From Rutidosis leptorrhynchoides (taxonomy: Eukaryota > Streptophyta > Magnoliopsida > Asterales > Asteraceae), in NCBI RefSeq assembly GCF_046630445.1, contig NC_092341.1, forward strand, positions 255,593,501 to 255,657,500: a stretch of DNA of 64,000 bases, read 5' to 3'. The notes beneath the pieces are model-generated. The model searched no databases and had not been told where the DNA came from. It saw only the letters and a program-made list of their open reading frames with translations. Below are positions 25,022 to 38,600 of this stretch, piece by piece (position 1 is the stretch's first letter; each line of letters opens with the position of its first letter). Position numbers and translations under genes: made by a program.

Positions 25022-25930
25022 GCTTGTAGCTTCAAGTGTACAACTCATTGATGGGTTTACATCATCTTTACCAAGTTTTGACCATCATAACAATAGTGCA
25101 AGTCTAAGATATGTAGCACAACTCAATTAAGTGTTGTAAGTAGTCTTGATGAACCAAAGTTACATCAAGATCTTAGGTTTGACACAAACATGAATTATAA
25201 AAGTAATATTGAGCTACAAACTTGAAAGTAAACTAACTAATCAAGATCTTAAGTTGTAGAACATAGTTCTTAGTTTGATCTTGAAGATCCAAGACCCAAA
25301 AGTCTAGATCTAAAGTTATTAAGTTAAATCCTAAGTAATAACACTTGTATCTTTACTTTAATGAAACCATAAGTTATGAAACTTAGATTCTCATCTTGTA
25401 AAGTGTATGTAAGCTTATGAGCTCTTGTTTATAACAAATTAAGTAGACCATAAGCTATAGAAACTTAGATCTTTCATAAGTATTTGAAGTTATAACTAGA
25501 AAGTTATACTTCCATGTTCTTGAACTTATAAAGTTAACTTTTATTCAAGAAAAATGAGATCAAAGTAAACTAGTAACACTTGACCAACAACAACCATAAT
25601 CACGAATTCAAAATGCTCGGAAATGAAGAAATAATCTAAATAAACAAGTAACAAGTTCATGGTTGTTCATACTTTAAAGATTCAAGCCAAGGTCTTGATC
25701 TTTAAGAAAGTAAACCTTAAGTTTACAAACATGAATTCAAGTAATGACTTTTACAACACATGAACCTTCAATCTTTCAAAACATTAGATGTAGAACATAA
25801 ACTAGAAAGTTTATGTTCTTGTATGTTCTTGTTATGAACAAGATAAAATGAAGAACAAAATAGAAAGTTTGGTTCTTAACAACATGTAAGTAAACAACTA
25901 CAACAACTACAAGTAAGTAAACAAGTAAAA

Positions 25931-25979
<49 letters not shown>
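25931..25979. repeat. (GAT)16 microsatellite in the LTR of B
   Basis: About 16 GAT units; the corresponding place in the right LTR of B (about 34951) has only about four, and element A has GATGATGATATGG. Confidence 0.95.
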
Positions 25980-26724
25980 TGAGTTGTTGCTACAGTTTTT
26001 ATGAAGAAAAGAGGAAGAAAAAGAAGCCTTGTTACTTACAAGAATGGAGAGAAATGTTGAGAGAAAAATGAGAAGTAAGTTTGTGTGTGTGAAAAGTGAA
26101 ATGAACTAATGAATACAAGTGAGTAAGTAATACAAAAAAAAGTTTTGAATCCCTCCTTAACCCCACTATGGCCGACGTTTTGCATCAAAAAGGGGGAAGG
26201 TAAAATGTCCACAAGTCTCTTGCATGTATTTAGCTTAAAAGTTGGTAATAAGGGGTGTTTGCATGGGAATAAGGTGTAAGTAACTTGTAACTAGATTCCA
26301 TAAGCACTTACTAACTAGTTAAGCCTTAATGTAATACTTATATGAAAGTAATGGGCTAATTAATCCATTAAGTGTGTAGGGTGGGCTTCTAAGTCCATTA
26401 GCATTAATAAAAGCCCAAGTTCAAGTAGTTAACAAAGTAATCCAATAAAAGCCCAAGTAATTAACTAGTAACCTTAATTAATTAAAAATGATTAATAAAA
26501 CTTAATCATGAATGTAAATAATATCCGAAATATTATTCGTGTAAAGTTCGTGTGTCACAAAGACGTGTCGGGCAATTAATAGTCAATCGCGGTAACAAGT
26601 AAATGTATATAAACAATACATTCATTAAATCACAAGTATTAATAATAAATATTATTAATTAAACGTTGGAAAATCCAGGGTCGTTACATTACCCACCTGT
26701 TAAAGAAAATTTTGTCCCGAAATT

Positions 26725-29700
26725 TTAAGTTGAGGTAGATGGAGGAGTCGGGAAAAGGTGAGGATACTTCTGCATCATTTGATCCTCTCGTTCCCAGGTA
26801 AACTCAGGTCCTCGTTTGGCATTCCATCGTACTCGGACGATCGGAATCTTGTTGCGTTTCAAAGTTTTGACCTCACGGTCCATAATTTCAACAGGCTCTT
26901 CCACGAAGTGGAGTTTGTCATCAATTGTAAGTTCTTCCAGTGGTATGATAAGTTCGGGTTCAGAAAGACACTTCTTCAAGTTTGACACGTGGAAGGTAGG
27001 ATGAACTGAGCTCAATTGTGCTGGTAGATCCAAACGGTATGCAACGGGTCCAACACGTTCCAAGATTTCAAAAGGACCAATGTATCGTGGGTTTAACTTT
27101 CCACGTTTTCCAAAACGGATCACACCTTTCCAAGGTGCAACCTTCAACATTACATGGTCGCCCACGTTGAATTCAAAGTCTTTGCGTTTGAGGTCTGCAT
27201 AACTCTTTTGACGATCACGGGCTGTCTTAAGTCTCGCTTGGATTTGAGCAATCTTCTCCGTTGTTTCATGGACTACCTCGGGTCTGGTGATTTGCTTTTC
27301 GCCTACTTCGGCCCAACAAATAGGAGATCAGCACTTGCGGCTATACAATGCTTCAAAAGGTGCGACATTAATACTCGAGTGATAACTGTTGTTGTAAGAA
27401 AATTCGGTGAGTGGCAAATGACTTTCCCAGGCCTTTCCGAAATCAATAACACATGCACGCAACATGTTTTCCAAGGTCTGAATCGTTCGTTCACTTTGCT
27501 CGTCAGTCTGTGGGTGATAAGCAGTACTCATATCAAGACGAGTTCCCATGGCTTCTTGTAAAGAACGCCAAAATCTAGAAACAAAATGGGGATCGCGATC
27601 TGAGATGATCGATAAAGGTACACCATGACGAGATACAACCTCTTTGATGTATAGTTGAGCGAGTCTCTCCATCGTATCCGTTTCCTTCATTGCTAAGAAG
27701 TGTGCAGATTTGGTAAGACGGTCAACGATAACCCAGATGGTATCATATCCGCCCACCGTCTTTGGTAGCTTGGTGATAAAATCCATTGTTATCCTTTCCC
27801 ACTTCTATTGCGGGATTTCCGGCTGTTGAAGTAACCCAGAAGGTCTTTGATGTTCGGCCTTAACTTTTGAACAAGTCAAACGCTTCCCAACATAAGTTGC
27901 AACATCCTTCTTAAGATTCAACCACCAGTACTGTTCCTTAAGATCGTGGCACATTTTTCCCGCTCTGGGATGAATTGAATATCTTGACTTGTGGGCTTCA
28001 TCTAATATAAGGTTTCGTAGATCTCCATAACAAGGTACCCAAATTCTTCCGGCATAACATCGGAGTCCAGTCTCCTTAACCTCAAATCGAGAGACAAGTA
28101 TGTTCAAATGTTCATGAGATATATTCTCCTCTTTGAGAGCCTCATCTTGGGCTACTCGGATCTGGTTGTTGAGATTTGAATGGATGGTGATGTTAGAGCT
28201 CAGACGCGAAGAGGTGCCATCCTCTCCTTTCGGCTCAAGGCATCGGCTACAACATTTGCCTTACCAGGATGATAACGAAGTTCAGAATCATAGTCGTTCA
28301 GCATCTCAATCCATCGTTGCTGTCTCATGTTTAGTTGCTTCTGATCGAAGATGTGCTGGAGACTCTTGTGGTCGGTGAAGATAGTACTTTTCGTTCTATA
28401 CAAATAGTGTCTCCACAATTTGAGCGCAAAGACAACGGCTCCAAGTTCGAGATCGTGAGTAGTGTAGTTCCGTTCATGAATCTTCAGTTGACGAGAAGCA
28501 TAGGCAATAACCTTTGATCTTTGTATCAGTACACAACCAAAACCACTTTTCGAAGCATCGCAATAAACGACAAAATCATCACTGCATTCAGGAAGAGATA
28601 AGATAGGTGCGGTGGTTAACTTATTCTTCAATGTTTGAAATGCAGATTCCTGTACAGGTTCCCATATGAACTTCTTCCCTTTGTGAGTCAGCGCGGTCAA
28701 AGGACGCGCAATCAGAGAGAAACCTTCAATAAACCTTCGGTAGTAACCGGCGAGACCTAAAAATTGGCGAATATGAGTTGGAGTAGTGGGGGTCTCCCAT
28801 TTGCTGATAGCTTCAATCTTGGCGGGATCAACTTTGATACCCTGGTCGCTCACAACATGACCCAGAAATTGGACTTCCTTCAACCAAAATTCACACTTGG
28901 AGAATTTCGCATAAAGTTGCTCTTGTCTCAAGAGTTCAAGCACTAATCGAAGATGTTGCTCATGCTCTTCTTCGCTCTTGGAGTAGATGAGGATATCATC
29001 TATGAAGATGATAACGAACTTATCCAGGTATGGTTTGCAGACACGATTCATGAGGTCCATGAACACGGCAGGTGCGTTGGTTAAACCGAATGGCATCACG
29101 AGAAACTCATAATGACCATAACGAGTTCTGGATGCAGTCTTCATCACATCGCTTTCTTTTACCCTCAACTGGTGATAACCGGATCGCAAATCGATCTTAG
29201 AGTAGACACTCGATCCTTGTAGCTGATCGAAAAGATCGTCAATTCGGGGAAGAGGATACCGATTCTTGATCATCAATTTGTTGAGTTCACGGTAGTCGAT
29301 ACATATGCGAAAGGATCCATCCTTCTTCTTCACAAATAAAACAGGTGCACCCCAAGGCGAGAAACTTGGTTGGATAAATCCACTATCTAACAGTTCTTGT
29401 AATTGGCTCTGTAATTCTTGCATCTCGGAAGGTGCGAGTCGATAAGGTGCGCGAGCTACAGGTGCAGCTCCTGGCACTAAATCGATCTGAAACTCTACTG
29501 CTCTTGGTGGCGGCAATCCTGGCAATTCCTCTGGAAAGACATCGGAAAACTCGTTCACAATTCGAACATCGTCCACACTCTTCACCTCGGTTTCTACCGT
29601 TTTCACATGCGCTAGGACAGCAAGACGTCCCTTCTTCATGATCTTTTGCGCTTTCACGCAACTAATGAGGTTCAGCTTCGAGGTGCATCTCTCTCCATAA

Positions 29701-31142
29701 ATGATCAGTGGCTCACCATCTCCTTGCGGTATACGAAGAGCTTTATCTCCACAGATAATGTCGGCCCTTATCTTGGTCAACCAATCCATACCGACGATCA
29801 CGTCAAAACTTCTCAATTTGATGGGTATCAAATCAATTTCGAAATTTGCACCAGCTATGTTGATAATAGCTCCTCGACTAATATGGTCAACTTTCTCAAG
29901 TTTTCCATTGGCTACCTCTACAAGCATACTTTCCTTTAACGGGACTAACGACCAATTAATCTTATCGCAAAAGTGTCTACATACATAACTTCTATCGGCA
30001 CCAGTATCAAATAGGACAGAAGCTAATATATTGTTGATAGTGAATATACCTGTCACCAAGTCGGGGTTCTCACGGGCGTCCCTTGCATTAACGTTGAAAG
30101 CTCTGCCACGCGGTGGTTCACCGTCCTTTCGTTTGTTGGGGCACGCATTTCTGAAATGGCCCGTCTGTCCGCATTCATAGCACTTTTTTGGTCCATTGGA
30201 GTTCGACTTCACATTCAGGGTGGTGACCTTGTAGTCCTTACCGATATGTCCAGTCCGTTGGCACTTTTCACAAACCACATTACAATACCCGGTATGGTGC
30301 TTGTAACACCTCTTGCATTGCGGTAAAGTGCCCTTGTAGTTCAGGTTGAGGTTCCCACCATTGTTGTTTCCTTTGAAACCCTCATGTCGCTTCGCCGGGT
30401 TTTGATCATAGGCTCTACCCTTGTTGTTATCCCACTTTCGCTTATCACTACTACCCGCTTTAGACTTAGCCTTCTCCGGTTTATCGATGATGATTTGGTT
30501 CATTAAAGTATGCGCCATGCGCATTGCCTCTGGGACATTAGGTGGCTTAGACGAGGTGACATTTTCCTTAATGGACTTAGGAAGTCCCCATAAGTATCTC
30601 TCCATACGCTTGAATTCCGGAGTGACCATGGTAGGACACATCAGGGCTAGTTCCAAATACCTACGATTGTACCCATCGAGATCATTCCCCACAACCTTCA
30701 ACTGCATAAACTCAATCTCCATCTTCTGTATCTCAGTTCTCGGACAATACTCTTCAATCATGGCCGCTTTGAATTCTTCCCATGGCGTGGCATACGTCTC
30801 ATCAATACCCCTGGCTTGAGCCATTGTGTTCCACCAAGTGAGGGCGCCATCCGCCAGTGTACAAGAGGCATATTTTGTCTTGTTTGCCTCTGAGCAGTTG
30901 CTAACTCGGAATACAGATTCAAGTTTTTCAAACCACCTAGTGAGACCAACTGGGCCCTCCGTTCCGTTAAAGTTATGGGGCTTGCAGCTTTGGAACTCTT
31001 TGTACGTGCACCCATTACGAATGGGCTGAATAACCGGTGGCGGCGGGGCTTGGGGTTGCATTTTCGCAATGGCTGCGGCTACCCTTTCGGCAATCATTTC
31101 CTCAATTTGGGCTGTGGTCGGTATTGATCGTCCGTTGGCCAT
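26725..31142 (-). pseudogene. Element B gag-pol (Tekay-like Ty3/gypsy)
   Basis: Gag, protease, reverse transcriptase and RNase H lie in one frame (31142-28200, 980 codons, start MANGRS). Gag carries three zinc-knuckle-like motifs near 30310-30165: [26 protein letters not shown] (last Cys changed to Tyr) and the canonical [14 protein letters not shown]. Protease has LFDTGADRS, reverse transcriptase FIDDILIYS, RNase [15 protein letters not shown] at 28200 with a one-base deletion beside it shifts the frame. Integrase then follows (28107-26725), with TAG at 27805 (Trp codon in A) and TGA at 27328 (Arg codon in A). The HHCC zinc motif has Cys to Arg (GKRLTCSK). A chromodomain ends the protein at 26725. 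It is otherwise nearly complete. Confidence 0.92.
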
Positions 31143-31436
31143 GATGCTCTAAACAAAAATTTTGACTCAAGTCAAAACCCAGTATTCAAATAGTAATAAT
31201 ATAGTATACAACAACCAACATGTAATCAGCACAACACATGTTTATTAAGTAATGCAACCAGGTACAAATACCACAGAATCATACAGTAACGTAAATAGAA
31301 CATCGTGCAAGAATTAAATAACGCAAAGTTCCATTCATTAATAATAAGTTGCATACATCTGTATAGGTTCGTACAATACATAAATGAAACATAAAACTAC
31401 AAATGAGATTACATAATGAAATCTACTACAAAAGCC

Positions 31437-32351
31437 CTACGGTGATGGTGGGTGTAGGATGTCCAATACGTGGGACATCTGGTCCTTGAGCTCAGTTACC
31501 AGAGCACGGAGGATCTCCACCTCTCTCATTAGTTCATCGACAGAGGGAGATGGTGGGGCAAGCAGTGCAGTCGGTACGGGTGGTGCTGGTGGAGCTGGTG
31601 GTGCAGACGGTCCGGCTCCAGAAGTAGAGGCAGCGAAGCGGTAAGGCTTACGGATGAAGGGATCAGCAGGATACGGCACAAGCCACTTACGGGTGGTAAC
31701 CCTACGACGCCGACCATATGGGTCAGTGAATGCTCAACCTCCGTTAATCCCTGGAATGACGGTACCATCAAACCGGTACTGCTTCTTCGGCGGGGTGGAG
31801 GGTGGCTGTACAGGTGTATCATCAGGGTCCTCATCAGAATCATCGTCACTGGAGTCGTCTGAGGAGGTGTCGTTGGATGAAGAGTCAGCGGAGGATGGGT
31901 CGTCCGAATCATGTGGAGGTAGCTGCACGGGTGGCTGTACTGGCTCTCCTCGGGAGGCCATCATCTGTCGGTATCTGGCGGGTCCGATCGGCATGAGACG
32001 TTCATCAGGAGTGCGTCGGCACTAATGGTTATGCTCATTACAGACTGGACCTTCCCCAAGATCTGCGGGAATCATAGCACCACCGGGATGGTGCTGTGGC
32101 TCCGAGGGTCCGGGGGCAAGTGGAGCTGGAATCTCCTGGAGGTCCTCGGCTCTGTTAGAGGTAACCACTGGGGCATGTGCATGACTACTAGCACCAGAGG
32201 ATGAAGCGCCGGGGTCACTGGTGGGTGTCGACGACGGCATCTGGGAATCGGTAACAACGGTCGGTGAAGTGGCTGATGAGTCTGTGTCGCTCTCCAAAAT
32301 GATGATAGGTGGAATATCCGACATCTGAACAAGGAAAAATAAATTTCCCAT
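31437..32351 (-). pseudogene. Extra ORF of element B between primer site and gag
   Basis: One frame of about 305 codons, from MSDIPP (start 32327; in-frame Met upstream at 32351) to HPPSP at 31437, broken by TAG at 32022 (Trp in A) and TGA at 31734 (CGA in A). I do not recognise the protein. Visible features, N to C: IIILESDTDSS resembling a SUMO-interaction motif; a low-complexity Ser/Pro region; APLAPGP with EPQHHPGG; a Ser/Asp-rich acidic tract near 31930-31805; YRFDGTVIPGINGG; a basic stretch with RRRR; ADPFIRKPYR; a Pro/Ala tract; and a coiled coil with Leu/Val every third and fourth residue (VDELMREVEILRALVTELKD). It reads in the same direction as gag and ends about 295 bp before the gag start. 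The same ORF occurs in A. Confidence 0.8.
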
Positions 32352-32660
32352 GTCAGTAAGTCATATAGCAAGCACGTATTAAGCCAAGTAACTACAACAG
32401 TCTAAATCATGTATAACAGTAAATAGCATGGCAATAACGGCAAGTATCATGCAATCGAAAACAGATGATAGCATGTAGTAGTGAATTCATGTAGTAGCAT
32501 ACGGCATATAGCAGTAAAAGTAAGCGGCAGCATGCAGCAAATTCCACAGAAACAAGTAAACTAGCAAGTTGTAGATTAGTCCTATTAGTGAATCCTACTC
32601 GGGTCGGTCCAGACTCACTAATGCAACCTAATTCCCTACAACCAATGCTCTGATACCAAA
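32352..32660 (-). other. Leader and primer-binding site of element B
   Basis: About 300 bp without a credible ORF. On the minus strand TGGTATCAGAGC (32647-32658) lies two bases inside the LTR and matches the initiator-Met-tRNA primer site. Confidence 0.85.
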
Positions 32661-35600
32661 TGTGACGCCCCATACTAAATCATCATGTATGGACCATCAA
32701 CAACAGGATCATTACAAGGTCAAACACTATATGCTATTTCAAAATACGTTTGCATTCATGATAAAAGGTGACGTCATAACTAACGTCGAAATGTTTTACA
32801 TCAAAAGTATGCTTCTATGAATAGAAGCAATTAAAAATTGTACGTGACCCCAATGGTCGTTACAAATCATAGTTTCAAAAGTAATGTTTATGAATGCAAG
32901 ATAAACGTTCATGCGGTGACATCTCTAAAGCAGCGGGTGTCTACAGCAGGACTAGTACAACAGCGGAAGCAAGCAACCTTAAGTACCTGAGAAAAAAATG
33001 CTTAAAACGTCAACACAAAGGTTGGTGAGCTATAGTTTAAGTATAACAGTAATGTAAGGTAGGCCACGAGATTTCAGTGCTACAAAGAGCGTTTCAAAAC
33101 AGTATGATAAAGTATATGTTTAACCGTGGGCACTTGGTAACTTACTTAACGTTTATCACCCCCTAAAAGTACACTTGGCGAGTGCGTATATTTACGAAGT
33201 ATTAAACACCCGTTAAATGCTAGCGCTACTAGCCCGAGTGGGGATGTCAAACCCTATGGATCCATATCTAAGATTCGCGTTCACCGGTTCAAAGACCAAT
33301 GACTAAACATTACCGAGCTAAGGGGAAAGTTTATGCCGTTGTATAACCCACACATATATAAAGTTTAAGTACTCGTGCCTATTATGTAAAACGTAAAATG
33401 CGCATGTATTCTCAGTTCCTAAAATAGTTAAAGTAAAAAGGGATGCTATAACTCACAGTGGTAAAGTAGTAGTAAAGTTGAGTCGGGAAGTAAGCAAGTA
33501 TGTAGGTCCGGAAAGTCCTCAACCTAAGTCAAATATTACTAAGTCAGTAAATCGTCCCAATAGGTTTAAAATGTATGTAAATTAGGTCTTAAAGGTAATC
33601 ATCATTCATCATCAAACAAAAGTATAAAGTGAGTTTCATTCTAGAAAATAGTTTAAAACAAAGGCTGACTTGTATCTGTCACAACGGCCTCTATACCTAC
33701 TAAATTGAGGTGAGACCAGTGGTCAAGACTCCGTATATGAGTCCTTTAGTTGTGGTAAAAATTCCAGAAGCAAACTCGTCTTCGTTTGACCGTGGCGACG
33801 GTCTAAGTGCGAGTAGGTCAAAATTTTCAGCACAACGTTAAAAGGACATAGTGACGTTCGGAGGGCCATAGATCCTAAACCGTAACTCGGATTAAGACGA
33901 GTCTTAAATGAAAAGTTATATAATCGATCAGAGCTAACTGAAAATCAACTTTACAGTAGCCCAGGTAGTCGGGTCAGACCCTGAAAACAGTAGCTAAAGT
34001 GTTCCGGTGGGTTCTTGGTGCTTGATGTTCGTCACGGTTCTCATCCTTGATGCTTGTAGCTTCAAGTGTACAACTCATTGATGGGTTTACATCATATTTA
34101 CCAAGTTTTGACCATCATAACTATAGTGCAAGTCTAAGATAAGTAGCACAACTCAATTAAGTGTTGTAAGTAGTCTTGATGAACCAAAGTTACATCAAGA
34201 TCTTAGGTTTGACACAAACATGAATTATAAAAGTAATATTGAGCTACAAACTTGAAAGTAAACTAACTAATCAAGATCTTAAGTTGTAGAATATAGTTCT
34301 TAGTTTGATCTTGAAGATCCAAGACCCAAAAGTCTAGATCTAAAGTTATTAAGTTAAATCCTAAGTAATAACACTTGTATCTTTACTTTAATGAAACCAT
34401 AAGTTATGAAACTTAGATTCTCATCTTGTAAAGTGTATGTAAGCTTATGAGCTCTTGTTTATAACAAATTAAGTAGACCATAAGCTATAGAAACTTAGAT
34501 CTTTCATAAGTATTTGAAGTTATAACTAGAAAGTTATACTTCCACGTTCTTGAACTTATAAAGTTAACTTTTGTTCAAGAAAAATGAGATCAAAGTTAAC
34601 TATTAACACTTGACCAACAACAACCATAATCACGAATTCAAAATGCTAGAAAATAAAGAAATAATCTAAATAAACAAGTAACAAGTTCATGGTTGTTCAT
34701 ACTTTAAAGATTCAAGCCAAGGTCTTGATCTTTAAGAAAGTAAACCTTAAGTTTACAAACATGAATTCAAGTAATGACTTTTACAACACATGAACCTTCA
34801 ATCTTTCAAAACATTAGATGTCGAACATAAAATAGAAAGTTTATGTTCTTGTATGTTCTTATATGAACAAGATAAAATGAAGAACAAACTAGAAAGTTTG
34901 GTTCTTAACAACATGTAAGTAAACAACTACAAGTAAGTAAACAAGTAAAAGATGATGATGATGTGAGTTGTTGCTACGGTTTTTATGAAGAAAAGAGGAA
35001 GAAAAAGAAGCCTTGTTACTTACAAGAATGGAGAGAAATGTTGAGAGAAAAATGAGAAGTAAGTTTGTGTGTGTGAAAAGTGAAATGAACTAATGAATAC
35101 AAGTGAGTAAGTAATACAAAAAAAAGTTTTGAATCCCTCCTTAACCCCACTATGGCTGACGATTTGCATCAAAAAGGGGGAAGGGAAAATGTCCACAAGT
35201 CTCTTGCATGTATTTAGCTTAAAAGTTGGTAATAAGGGGTGTTTGCATGTGAATAAGGTGTAAGTAACTTGTAACTAGATTCCATAAGCACTTACTAACT
35301 AGTTAAGCCTTAATGTAATACTTACATGAAAGTAATGGGCTAATTAATCCATTAAGTGTGTAGGGTGGGCTTCTAAGTCCATTAGCATTAATAAAATCCC
35401 AAGTTCAAGTAGTTAACAAAGTAATCCAATAAAAGCCCAAGTAATTAACTAGAAACCTTAGTTAATTAAAAATGATTAATAAAACTTAATCATGAATGTA
35501 AATAATATCCGAAATATTATTCGTGTAAAGTTCGTGTGTCACAAAGACGTGTCGGGCAATTAATAGTCAATCGCGGTAACAAGTAAATGTATATAAACAA

Positions 35601-35672
35601 TACAATCATTAAATCACAAGTATTAATAATAAATATTATTAATTAAACGTAGGAAAATCCAGGGTCGTTACA
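32661..35672 (-). repeat. 5' LTR of element B
   Basis: 3012 bp from TGTGACGCCCC to GGGTCGTTACA, uninterrupted. It shows the sequence of the copia and A/B LTR family before insertion. The shared hairpin block is at about 32985-33034. Confidence 0.92.
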
Positions 35673-35677
35673 AAAGT

Positions 35678-38600
35678 CTTTACGTTTTAGGTCAGCATAA
35701 CTCTTTTGACGATCATGAGTCTCGCTTGAATCTGGACAACCTTCTCAGTGGTTTCATGGACTATCTCGGGTCCGGTGATTTATGTTTCGCCTACTTCGGC
35801 CCAACAAATAGGAGATCGGCACTTGCGGTCATACAACGCTTCAAAAGGTGCGGCATTAATACGCGAATGATAACTGTTGTTGTAAGAGAATTCGGCTAGC
35901 GGCAAATGCCTTTCCCAGGCCTTTCCAAAATCAATGACACATGCACACAACATGTCCTCTAAAGTCTGAATCGTGCGTTCTCTTTGTCCGTCGGTCTGTG
36001 GGTGATATGCAGTGCTCATGTCGAGACGTGTTCCCAAGGCTTCTTGCAAAGAACGCCAAAATCTGGAAGCAAAACGGGGATCGCGATCTGAGATGATCGA
36101 TAAAGGTACACCATGACGAGATACAACCTCTTTGATGTATAGTTGAGCGAGTCTCTCCATCGTATCCGTTTCCTTCATGGCTAAGAAGTGTGCAGATTTA
36201 GTAAGACGGTCAACAATAACCCAGATGGTATCGTATCCGCCCACCGTCTTTGGTAGATTGGTAATGAAATCCATTGTTATCCTTTCCCACTTCCATTGCG
36301 GGATTTCCGGTTGTTGAAGTAACCCAGAAGGCTTCTGATGTTCGGCCTTAACTTTCGAGCAAGTCAAACACTTACCAACGTAAGTTGCAACGTCCTTCTT
36401 AAGATTAGGCCACCAATACTGTTCCTTAAGGTCGTGGTACATTTTGCCGGCTCCTGGATGAATCGAATATCTCGACTTGTGGGCTTCATCTAATATAAAG
36501 TTCCGTAGATCTCCATAACGAGGTACCCAAATTCTTCCGGCATAGCATCGGAGTCCAGTCTCCTTAACTTCAAATCGAGAAACGAGAATGTTCAAGTGTT
36601 CATGACTTATATTCTCCTCCTTGAGAGCCTCATCTTGGGCTACTCGGATCTGGCTATTGAGGCTTGAATGAATGGTGATGTTCAGTGCCCGGACACGAAG
36701 AGGTGTCGTCCTCTCCTTTCGGCTTAAAACGTTAGCCACAACATTGGCCTTGCCAGGGTGATAACGAAGTTCACAATCATAGTCGTTTAGCATCTCGATC
36801 CATCAACGCTGTCTTATATTCAGTTGCTTCTGATCAAAGATGTGTTGGAGGCTTTTATGATCGGTGAAAATAGTGCTCTTAGTTCTATAAAGATGGTGTC
36901 TCCACAGTTTTAATTCAAAGACAACGGCTCCAAGCTCGAGATCGTGCGTAGTGTAATTTCGCTCGTGAATCTTCATTTGGCGAGAGGCATAAGCGATAAC
37001 CTTTGTGCGTTGCATCAGTACACAACTAAAGCCACTTTTCGAAGCATCACAATAAACGACGAAATCGTCACTGCCTTCAGGAAGTGATAAGATGGGTGCG
37101 GTGGTTAACTTCTTTTTCAAGGTTTGAAATGATGATTCCTGTTCGGGTTCCCAAATGAACTTCTTCCCGTTGTGAGTCAGCACGGTCAAAGGACGCGCAA
37201 TCAGAGAAAAAACCTTCAATAAATCTTCGGTAGTAACCGGCGATACCTAAAAATTGGCGAATATGTGTCGGAGTAGTGTGGGTTTCCCACTTGCTGATAG
37301 CTTCAATCTTTACGGAATCAACTTTGATACCTTGATCACTCACAACGTGACCCAGAAATTGGACTTCCTTCAACCAAAACTCACACTTGGAGAATTTTGC
37401 ATAAAGTTGCTCTTATCTCAAGAGTTCCAACACTAGACGAAGATGTTTCTCATGTTCTTCTTCGATTTTGGTGTAGAGGATATCATCTATGAATATGATA
37501 ACAAACTTATCCAGGAATGGCTTGCAGACACGATTCATGAGATCCATGAATACGGCAGGTGCGTTGGTTAATCCGAATGGCATCACGAGAAACTCGTAAT
37601 GACCATAACGAGTTCTGAATGCAGTCTTCATCACATCACTCTCTTTCACCCTCAACTGGTGATAACCGGATCGTAAATCAATCTTAGAGTAAACGCTCGA
37701 TCCTTGTAGTTGATCAAAAAGATCGTCAATGCGGGGAAGAGGATACCGATTCTTGATCGTCAATTTGTTGAGTTCACAGTAGTCGATACACATGCGGAAT
37801 GATCCGTCCTTCTTCTTCACAAATAAAACAGGTGCACCCCAAGGCGAGAAACTTGGTTGGATGAATCCACGGTCTAGCAGTTCTTGTAATTGGCTCTGCA
37901 ACTCTTGCATTTCGGAAGGTGCGAATCGATAAGGTGCGCGAGCTACAGGTGCAGCTCCTGGCACTAAGTCGATCTGAAACTCTACTGCTCTCGGTGGCGG
38001 TAATCCAGGCAATTCCTCTGGAAAGACATCGGAAAATTCGTTCACAATTCGTACGTCATCCACGCTCTTCACTTCGGTTTCTAATGTTTTCACATGTGCC
38101 AAAACAGCAAGACGTCCTTTCTTCATGATCTTTTGCGCTTTCATGCAACTAATGAGATTCAGTTTCGAGCTACATCTCTCTCCGTAAATAATCAATGGCT
38201 CACCGTCTCCGTGTGGTATACGAAGAGCTTTATCTCCACAGATAATGTCAGCCCTTATCTTGGTCAACCAGTCCATACCGACAATAACATCAAAGCTTCC
38301 CAACTTGATGGGTATCAAGTCAATTTCGAAATCTACACCAGCTATGTTGATTATAGCTCCTCGGCTAATTTGGTCAACTTTCTCAAGTTTTCCATTGGCT
38401 ACCTCTACGAGCATACTCTCCTTTAAAGGAACAAACGACCAATTTATCTTATCGCAAAAGTGTCTACATACATAACTTCTATCGGCACCAGTATCAAATA
38501 GGACAGAAGCTAATAGATTGTTGATAGTGAATATACCTGTGACCAAGTTGGGGTTTTTACGAACATCCCTTGCATTTACATTGAAAGCTCGTCCATGCGG

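Larger units (their letters stand above)
15417..26688 (-). repeat. 3' LTR of element B, split by the copia element
   Basis: The LTR sequence is 15417-16807 plus 25027-26688 (about 3.05 kb) and matches 32661-35672 (3012 bp). The uninterrupted right LTR reads GATGCTTGTAGCTTCAAG at about 34049, which shows the empty site of the copia insertion and its GCTTG duplication. Part of the length excess comes from a GAT repeat expansion at 25931-25979. Confidence 0.88.
15417..35672 (-). mobile_element. Tekay-like chromovirus B
   Basis: A minus-strand Ty3/gypsy element inside A's pol gene, flanked by AAAGT (15412-15416 and 35673-35677). LTRs are 15417-26688 (split by the copia element) and 32661-35672. 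The internal part is gag-pol 26725-31142, the extra ORF 31437-32351 and primer site 32647-32658. It has the same gene order as A, but its LTRs begin TGTGACGCCCC and differ visibly from A's TGTGATGCCCC LTRs along their length, so A and B belong to related but distinct subfamilies. Its gag-pol is the best preserved in the nest. Confidence 0.88.
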
